Part shown: piece after piece, positions 6,643 to 11,355 of the stretch | Layout: the number at the start of each line of letters is the position of its first letter | Position numbering within the stretch: position 1 is the stretch's first letter | Assembly: GCA_945952355.1 (NCBI GenBank) | Contig: CAMFIW010000042.1 | Coordinates: 1 to 11,355 of the forward strand | Direction: 5' to 3' | Length of the DNA: 11,355 bases | Source of the DNA: an uncultured Phenylobacterium sp. | GTDB lineage: Bacteria; Pseudomonadota; Alphaproteobacteria; Caulobacterales; Caulobacteraceae | Made by a program: the position numbers and the translations under genes | Notes under the pieces: model-generated | Seen by the model: only the letters and a program-made list of their open reading frames with translations | Told to the model about the DNA's origin: nothing | Database searches by the model: none

Positions 6643-6725
6643 CGCCTCGTCCGTGTCGCGCCCCACGCCATAACGAATGGGGCCGCCAAGCGTTGCGCTA
6701 GGGCGTCACGCTGAGCGCGGAGTTC

Positions 6726-6764
6726 GGCGTTTCAAAGGCTTGACGCCTGACAGGGTGTCGCGTC
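6726..6764 (-). promoter_or_regulatory. Overlapping, mutually exclusive hairpins at hydrolase gene end
   Basis: Hairpin one: GACGC (6742-6746) pairs with GCGTC (6760-6764) and, after a 2-base bulge, GACA (6749-6752) pairs with TGTC (6756-6759) around a 3-base loop. Hairpin two: GGCGT (6726-6730) pairs with ACGCC (6743-6747), with CAA/TTG pairing inside. Both need 6743-6746, so only one can form. They cover the last codons and stop of the hydrolase gene and lie upstream of ParA-type copy 1. A role in termination or in setting downstream expression is possible; none is shown. Confidence 0.3.
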
Positions 6765-7820
6765 GAGCCATGCGAGGATCTGGGGGTTGAGCTCCCGGGG
6801 ATAGGTGTGGCTGAGGTCCTCGATCTCGCGATAGGTGACGGATGCGCCGGCGGCGGCGAGCGCGTCGCGGGCGTCGCGGGCCATCTGGACCGGAAACATC
6901 CAGTCGAGCGCGCCGTGGGCGAGGTGGATCGGCAGGCCGGCGAGGCGCGCCGGATCGGCCATCTGAGCCAGCATCGGATGGAAAGCGGCCGCGATCGGCG
7001 CCAGGTGGGTGAAGGGGCAGTCCGGCTCCAGCCCGCTGACATAGGAAAAGGTGCCGCCGTCGCTCATGCCGGTGAGCAGCATGCGAGTGGAGTCGATGTT
7101 CCAGCGATCGCGGACCATCTGGAGCATCCGGCCAAGGTTTGGAGTGTCGACGTCGGGGCCGGTCAGCGCCCAGGTCTCGCCGAGGGCGGTGGGGGAGACG
7201 ACGATGGCGCCGTGGCTCCGTGAGTCTCGCAGCCAGCTCCACAGGAAGCCGCGGCCGTGGCCGGAGCCTCCATGCAGGGCGACGACCAGGGGCCAGGCGC
7301 GGTCGGGCGTGTAGTACTCCGGCACATAGAGCGAGAAGCCGCCGCGCGCGGCGGACTCGTTGGCGAGATGCGCGACGCCGACGTCGTCACGGGGTGGGGC
7401 CTCGGCGAGGCGGGCCAGCAGGGCCGTATCGTCTCGGACGGCGGGCTCCAGGAAGTAGCGGCTGACCGGGGGCAGTCCGTCGGCGAGGGCGTAGAGGGCC
7501 TCCTGCGCGCGGGGGATGTGGCGCAGCCCCCGGAAGACGGCGCGCAGGTCCGACGCCTCGGGGGCGCGCAGCTCGGCGAAGGCGGTGAGAGTTTCCTTCG
7601 CAGCGAAGTCGAGGAGGTCGCGGGCGCCGGCGAGTTCGGACGGCCAGGCCGCGAGACGGGAGCGGGCGGCGGCGAGTTCGGCTTCCGGGGTCCCGATGGC
7701 CGCCAGGACCTGCGCGACCTGCGGCGGATGCAGGTGGCGGGCGACGAAGCCCAGCGCCTCCAGGCTTTCCAGGAGGGGCGGCAGCAAGGCCATGAGGTCG
7801 TCGAGATGGCGATCGTCCAT
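6732..7820 (-). CDS. Alpha/beta hydrolase, esterase/PHB-depolymerase-like
   Basis: A 362-residue serine hydrolase in two parts. Residues 1 to about 155 are mostly helical, rich in Ala, Leu and Arg, and match no family I recognise. Residues about 160-362 form an alpha/beta hydrolase domain: strand LVVALHGGSGHGRGF (178-192) gives the oxyanion loop, LLTGMSDGGTFSY (248-260) holds the GxSxG nucleophile Ser253, and HGALDWMFPV (302-311) and EDLSHTYP (334-341) supply the likely Asp306 and His338. The domain resembles polyhydroxybutyrate depolymerase, feruloyl esterase and phospholipase/carboxylesterase relatives. There is no signal peptide or membrane segment, so it should be cytosolic. The true substrate is unknown. 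The start is the ATG at 7820; the ribosome binding site is weak. It lies between two ParA-type genes on the same strand (57 bp after one, 89 bp before the other), which suggests a joint role. Confidence 0.88.
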   Translation of the reverse strand: MDDRHLDDLMALLPPLLESLEALGFVARHLHPPQVAQVLAAIGTPEAELAAARSRLAAWPSELAGARDLLDFAAKETLTAFAELRAPEASDLRAVFRGLRHIPRAQEALYALADGLPPVSRYFLEPAVRDDTALLARLAEAPPRDDVGVAHLANESAARGGFSLYVPEYYTPDRAWPLVVALHGGSGHGRGFLWSWLRDSRSHGAIVVSPTALGETWALTGPDVDTPNLGRMLQMVRDRWNIDSTRMLLTGMSDGGTFSYVSGLEPDCPFTHLAPIAAAFHPMLAQMADPARLAGLPIHLAHGALDWMFPVQMARDARDALAAAGASVTYREIEDLSHTYPRELNPQILAWLDATPCQASSL

Positions 7821-7877
7821 GGGCGATCATCGCGCCCTATCGCACGGGAAAGGCAAGAGGCCCGTCCGAGCGGTTCG

Positions 7878-8528
7878 TCAGGCGCCGGGGCGGCGCGCGC
7901 GGAACAGGAAGCGCTCTATGAAGCCCCAAAGCTCGGCCACTTCCTGAGCGGCGGCGGGATCGTCGCCTTCCTCGGCGGAGCGGCCGGTTTCCAGAATGGT
8001 CTGGTAGACCGCACGGGAGCGGAGAATGGCGGGGACGACCGGCAGGCGCATCAGGGCCAGGGCCTGCAGCGCGCGCTTGACCGCAGGCGCCTCGATCCCG
8101 CCGCGCGGATGCGGCGCCTGGTTCACGACGATCATCGCCGGCTTGCGCAGCCGCCGCACCGTCTCGACGGTCTGCACGGCGGCTGCGAGGTCGAGGAAGG
8201 TCGGCCGCAGGATGAGCAGCGACAGCTCGGCGAGCACTATGGCGTTGGCGACATCCTCGACCGCGCCGGCCGCGGTGTCGATGACCACGAGATCGGCGCC
8301 GTCGCGCACCGCGCCCATCTGCAGGGCGAAAAGCTTGGGACCCGTGGTGTCAGTGCGCTGTGGGCCCTCCGCCTGGCGGCCCTTGAGCACTTCCAGCGCC
8401 GATCGCTGGGGGTCGGTGTCCGCCACCAGGACCTTGAATCCGCGCAGGTGGGCGGCCAAGGCCAGGTGGGTCGCCACCGTGGTCTTGCCCGATCCGCCCT
8501 TGCGGGCGATCACGGCGATCGTACGCAT
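7878..8528 (-). CDS. ParA/MinD-family orphan ATPase, copy 2
   Basis: A 216-residue paralogue of the ATPase at 5989-6642 with the same motifs at the same positions: deviant Walker A ARKGGSGKTT (Lys10, Lys15), Walker A' ADTDPQRSA (Asp37, Asp39) and Walker B LVVIDTAAG (Asp84). The shared stretch HLALAAHLRG, the segment RPTFLDLAAA (108-117 region) and the GIEAPAVKRAL region are close to identical in the two. The C-terminal 20 residues differ completely, here ending in an arginine-rich tail (FRARRPGA) that might contact DNA or a partner. The start at 8528 gives the usual N-terminus MRTIAVIARKGG, with AAGGGG 11 bases upstream; an in-frame upstream start at 8552 is less likely. It is the first gene of the three-gene minus-strand group, so the promoter should lie in 8529-8712. 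Confidence 0.88.
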   Translation of the reverse strand: MRTIAVIARKGGSGKTTVATHLALAAHLRGFKVLVADTDPQRSALEVLKGRQAEGPQRTDTTGPKLFALQMGAVRDGADLVVIDTAAGAVEDVANAIVLAELSLLILRPTFLDLAAAVQTVETVRRLRKPAMIVVNQAPHPRGGIEAPAVKRALQALALMRLPVVPAILRSRAVYQTILETGRSAEEGDDPAAAQEVAELWGFIERFLFRARRPGA

Positions 8529-8712
8529 CCCCGCCTGAACCCCTTCGCGCACCGGTTCGATGCGTCGCGCGACATGCCAGAGCTTATTTTCGTGACAGAA
8601 TTTCGCGGGCTCGCCCGGTGGGCGACATCGAGGGACCGGCGGGGCGGCGCGGCGGCGCCCAGCTTTCGGGCAAGTCGGCTTGCGAACCTAGTCGAACCGT
8701 GCGACATCTTTG

Positions 8713-8728
8713 TTGATACCGGTGTCAA
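8713..8728. promoter_or_regulatory. LacI-type operator-like palindrome, site 1
   Basis: TTGATACCGGTGTCAA, a 16-bp palindrome with one mismatched pair and a central CCGG. It shares the core of site 2 (GACACCGGTGTC) with one base changed. Palindromes with a central CG and TG...CA ends are the usual targets of LacI-family repressors, which often control TonB-dependent receptor genes in Caulobacter and Xanthomonas. No LacI-family gene is in the window, so the regulator is unlinked or outside it. Confidence 0.65.
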
Positions 8729-8741
8729 TCCATTGCAAATC
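8713..8741 (+). promoter_or_regulatory. Possible promoter of the TonB-dependent receptor gene
   Basis: TTGATAC (8713-8719) resembles the alphaproteobacterial/Caulobacter -35 (TTGACGS) and GCAAATC (8735-8741), 15 bases on, partly resembles the Caulobacter -10 (GCTANAWC). The match is imperfect. If right, the first palindrome covers the -35 and the second covers the transcription start, the layout expected for repression. Confidence 0.3.
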
Positions 8742-8744
8742 GTG

Positions 8745-8760
8745 ATGACACCGGTGTCAT
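8745..8760. promoter_or_regulatory. LacI-type operator-like palindrome, site 2
   Basis: ATGACACCGGTGTCAT, a perfect 16-bp palindrome. Its centre is 32 bp from that of site 1, close to three helical turns, so two dimers would sit on the same face of the DNA. It ends 80 bp before the receptor ATG. Confidence 0.7.
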
Positions 8761-8830
8761 AGAGGAAACGGCAGGACGGCGCCGACTTCGGCGCCAGACC
8801 TTCGGCTCGCACCGCAGGCGGTCTTGCAAG

Positions 8831-8835
8831 GGAGG
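8831..8835 (+). promoter_or_regulatory. Ribosome binding site of the receptor gene
   Basis: GGAGG inside the tract AAGGGAGGG, 5 bases before the ATG at 8841. It fixes the start that gives a clean signal peptide. Confidence 0.75.
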
Positions 8836-8840
8836 GACAT

Positions 8841-11355
8841 ATGGTCCGGTCTTGGACGAATGCATCGCTGGGCGGCGCCTCGCTCTGCGCGCTGAGCCTC
8901 GCGATCGCGGCGCCGGCGCTGGCGGCCGAAGCGCCCGCCGCCTCGAACGAGGTCGAGGAGTTGGTGGTCACCGGCTTCCGCGGCAGCCTGCAGCAGGCCC
9001 TGACCCAGAAGAAGGATGCGGCGGTCGCCGTCGACACCATCCTGGCCGAGGACATCGGCAAGTTCCCGGACCTGAACCTCTCGGAATCGATCCAACGCAT
9101 CCCCGGGGTCGCTCTGGCGCGTGATGCGGGCGAGGGCCGGCAGATCTCGGTCCGGGGACTGGGCCCCAACTTCACGCGCGTGCGGATCAACGGCCTGGAA
9201 GCCCTGACCACCACCGGCAGTTCGGACGCCGCCGGCGGCACCAACCGAGGCCGCTCGTTCGACTTCAACGTCTTCGCTTCGGACCTCTTCAACGCGATCA
9301 CGGTGCGCAAGACGGCTGAGGCGGCGACGGAGGAGGGCTCGCTGGGCGCGACGGTCGACCTGACCACGGCCCGGCCCTTCGACTACAAGGGCTTCAAACT
9401 CGTGGCCTCGGCCCAGCAGGGCTACAACGACCTGTCGGAGAAGTATAATCCGCGGGGCGCCTTCCTGATCTCCAACACCTGGGGCGACGGGACGTTCGGG
9501 GCGCTGCTGTCGGTGGCCTACGGCAAGCGCGACACCAAGGATGTCGGGACCTCGACGGTGCGCTGGGCGACCGGCGCGGCCTTCTCGCCGGGCTTCCGCT
9601 CGGTCTCGCCGACGGCTGGGATCACCTTGGCCCAGGCCAACGCCGCCTATCATCCCCGCTTCCCGCGCTTCGACGACTACACCGACCATTCCGAGCGGCT
9701 GGGCGTGACCGGCTCGCTGCAATGGCGGCCGAACGACGCGACCCTGTTCACGTTCGACGCGCTCCATGCCGACTTCAAGGCGACCCGCGAGGAGCGCTAT
9801 CTGGAGGCGCCGTCCTTCAGCGTCGGCGGCGCCTGCACCGCGGCGACCACGGCCAGCGGCGCCTGCGGCATCGCCCAGACGGACGTGGTCTCGGGCGTGA
9901 TCGACGGCAATAACACCCTGGTGAAGGGCAGTTTCAACAATGTGGACCTGCGGGTCGAGGACCGGTTCGACCAGCTCGACACCAAGTTCAACCAGTTCAA
10001 TCTGCGGGGCGAGCACGAGTTCAGCGACCAGTTCAAGGCCAGCTTCCTGATCGGTCACTCGGAATCCGAGCACAAGAACCCGATCCAGACGACCCTGACC
10101 CTCGATCAGTTCAACGTGCAGGGCTACAGCTACGACTACAGCCAGGGGCGCGTGCCGCTGCTGTCCTACGGCACGGCCAACCTGACCAATCCCGGAAGCT
10201 GGGTGCTGACCCAGATCCGCGAGCGGCCGCAGTTCGCCAACAACACCTATGACGCCGCCAGCGCCGACGCCGACTATCGGTTCAACGACAATCTGACCGT
10301 CCAGGCGGGGCTGAACTACAAGAAGTACGAGTTCGTCTCGCGCGAGCTGCGCCGTTCGAACGGCACGACGACCAACCAGGAGACCATCATCCCGGCCTCG
10401 GTCGCGGCGATCCCCCTGTCGAGCTACACCCAGGTGACCAACTTCAACACCTCCGGCCTGGGCGCGCCGGGGGGCAATGCGACGGCGTGGCTGGTTCCGA
10501 ACCTGTCGGTCGCGTCCTCGGCGCTCGGGCTCTACAACACGTCGGTCTTCCCGCTGGGGCCTGAACCGGCGCTCGGCAACAATAACTCGGTCCGCGAGAA
10601 GGACACCGGCGGCTTCGTCGAGGCCGACTGGAAGGCCGAGCTGTTCGGCCTGCCGCTGCGCGGCAATGTGGGCGTGCGCTTCGTCAAGACCGAGCAGTCG
10701 GCCAGCGGCTACACCTTCGTCTCGGGCGCGCCGGTGGCGATCACGGTCGACCGCGACTACACCGACACCCTGCCGTCCCTGAACATGGTGCTCGAGGTGC
10801 GGCCGGACTTCCTGGTCCGCTTCGGCGCGGCGAAGGTGATGTCGCGCCCGAACCTGGGCAACCTAACGCCCGGCGCGACGGTCAGCGTCTCGGGCGCGAC
10901 GCGCTCGGTGACCGCTGGTAACCCGAACCTGGACCCATTCCGGGCAAAGGCTTACGACCTTTCCTTCGAGTGGTACTTCAACAAGGACTCGCTGCTCTCG
11001 CTGGCCCTGTTCGAGAAGAAGATCGACAGCCTGGTGCAGACGCTGTCGACCACCGGGCCGTTCACCGGCAACGCCTTCGGCCTGCCGGACTCGATCGCCG
11101 TCGCCGCCTGCGGCGCGGCGGTGGGCTGCAGCCCTTCGGCCAACTGGAACTTCTCGACGCCGGTCAACACCCCGGGCGGCGATCTCGAAGGCTTCGAGAT
11201 CAACTACCAGCAGGCCTTCACCTTCCTGCCGGGCTTCCTGAGCCATACCGGCGCGCTGCTGAACTACACGCACGTGAAGTCGTCGATCAAATACCTCAAC
11301 GCGGCGGGGGCCGTGGTCCCTACGAACCACCTCACCGGCCCGTCGCCCGCGCGCT
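8841..11355 (+). CDS. TonB-dependent outer-membrane receptor, C-terminus beyond window
   Basis: The first 838 residues of an outer-membrane active transporter powered by TonB-ExbBD. A signal peptide covers residues 1 to about 28 (hydrophobic core SLCALSLAIAAPALA). The TonB box lies in EVEELVVTG (37-45). The plug domain follows (about 55-170) with DIGKFPDLNLSESIQRIPG, ISVRGLGPNFTRVRINGLE and VRKTAEAATEEGSLGATVDL, wording characteristic of the Xanthomonas/Caulobacter receptor family. The rest is beta-barrel with alternating aromatic residues. Two close cysteine pairs (332/342 and 757/763) probably form small disulfide loops outside the cell. The frame is open to the window edge; members usually have 850-1050 residues, so only the last barrel strands are missing. 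Family members import saccharides or other large nutrients, and the LacI-type palindromes upstream suggest a carbohydrate, but the substrate is unknown. Confidence 0.95.
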   Translation, partial: MVRSWTNASLGGASLCALSLAIAAPALAAEAPAASNEVEELVVTGFRGSLQQALTQKKDAAVAVDTILAEDIGKFPDLNLSESIQRIPGVALARDAGEGRQISVRGLGPNFTRVRINGLEALTTTGSSDAAGGTNRGRSFDFNVFASDLFNAITVRKTAEAATEEGSLGATVDLTTARPFDYKGFKLVASAQQGYNDLSEKYNPRGAFLISNTWGDGTFGALLSVAYGKRDTKDVGTSTVRWATGAAFSPGFRSVSPTAGITLAQANAAYHPRFPRFDDYTDHSERLGVTGSLQWRPNDATLFTFDALHADFKATREERYLEAPSFSVGGACTAATTASGACGIAQTDVVSGVIDGNNTLVKGSFNNVDLRVEDRFDQLDTKFNQFNLRGEHEFSDQFKASFLIGHSESEHKNPIQTTLTLDQFNVQGYSYDYSQGRVPLLSYGTANLTNPGSWVLTQIRERPQFANNTYDAASADADYRFNDNLTVQAGLNYKKYEFVSRELRRSNGTTTNQETIIPASVAAIPLSSYTQVTNFNTSGLGAPGGNATAWLVPNLSVASSALGLYNTSVFPLGPEPALGNNNSVREKDTGGFVEADWKAELFGLPLRGNVGVRFVKTEQSASGYTFVSGAPVAITVDRDYTDTLPSLNMVLEVRPDFLVRFGAAKVMSRPNLGNLTPGATVSVSGATRSVTAGNPNLDPFRAKAYDLSFEWYFNKDSLLSLALFEKKIDSLVQTLSTTGPFTGNAFGLPDSIAVAACGAAVGCSPSANWNFSTPVNTPGGDLEGFEINYQQAFTFLPGFLSHTGALLNYTHVKSSIKYLNAAGAVVPTNHLTGPSPAR

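Larger units (their letters stand above)
8529..8840. promoter_or_regulatory. 312-bp divergent intergenic region
   Basis: No gene is supported here. The right half holds two operator-like palindromes (8713-8728, 8745-8760), a possible promoter and the receptor's ribosome binding site. The left half (8529-8710) must carry the promoter of the minus-strand ParA-type gene, but I see no clear -35/-10 pair. Minor structure: a 5-bp hairpin GCAAG/CTTGC (8670-8683) and a short direct repeat CGAACC (8683 and 8693). The stretch around 8584-8600 and 8700-8760 is richer in A and T than its surroundings, as expected for promoters. Confidence 0.7.

Noticed and set aside
6643..6666. A GTG start extending ParA copy 1 by eight residues
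   Set aside because: The ATG at 6642 gives the normal family N-terminus directly before the Walker A motif and matches the paralogue. The GTG has no better ribosome binding site, though it is not excluded.
5989..8528. A plasmid or chromosome partition (par) locus
   Set aside because: There is no ParB gene, no parS repeat, no replication gene and no second strand of partition genes; the ATPases are short orphan forms.
7257..8762. A 501-residue plus-strand frame across the hydrolase and ParA copy 2
   Set aside because: It is antisense to two well-supported genes and Gly/Arg/Gln-rich without recognisable domains.
8574..8762. A possible 62-residue plus-strand gene in the intergenic region
   Set aside because: No ribosome binding site precedes the ATG, it overlaps both operator-like palindromes, and the product resembles nothing known.
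1..11355. tRNA, rRNA, CRISPR, insertion sequences, phage genes
   Set aside because: No cloverleaf, regularly spaced repeat, transposase or integrase sequence was seen. The mosaic end at 9-27 is a library adapter, not a resident Tn5.

Overview
The window is GC-rich, densely coded DNA, most likely from an alphaproteobacterium of the Caulobacterales (Caulobacter/Phenylobacterium type). The main evidence is a TonB-dependent receptor of the Xanthomonas/Caulobacter type, with LacI-type palindromes in front of it and CTCTCCCC-type intergenic hairpins. The placement is inference; no rRNA or other marker gene is present. The first 27 bases are not genomic: they match the end of the Nextera read-1 adapter, including the 19-bp transposon mosaic end. 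The window therefore starts at an untrimmed contig end.

Layout. (1) 28-491, minus: N-terminal 154 residues of an ABC-F ATPase, cut by the contig end. (2) 615-2154: a divergent pair, a class II aldolase/adducin-like protein (minus) and a Crp/Fnr-family regulator (plus). The roughly 100 bp between them holds a perfect 8-8-8 palindrome of 24 bp, a good candidate operator. (3) 2263-3486, minus: an Fsr-type (fosmidomycin resistance) major facilitator exporter. It is convergent with the Crp/Fnr gene across a GC-rich hairpin and divergent from an AraC-family regulator. (4) 3580-5980, plus: AraC-family regulator, glutathione S-transferase-like protein and aminoglycoside-phosphotransferase-fold protein, spaced 27-28 bp apart and so probably one transcript. 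With fsr this looks like a small export/detoxification locus under a NimR-like regulator. (5) 5989-8528, minus: two paralogous orphan ParA/MinD-type ATPases (about 59% identical by hand count) flank a serine alpha/beta hydrolase with a GxSxG nucleophile motif. All three point the same way. This is the least explained part of the window. (6) 8529-11355: a 312-bp intergenic region with two LacI-type palindromes 32 bp apart, then the first 838 residues of a TonB-dependent receptor that runs off the window.

No tRNA, rRNA, CRISPR array, insertion sequence or phage gene was seen. The most useful points for a reader are the adapter-derived contig end (which would give the ABC-F protein a false C-terminus), the ParA-hydrolase-ParA cluster, and the two operator-like palindromes.
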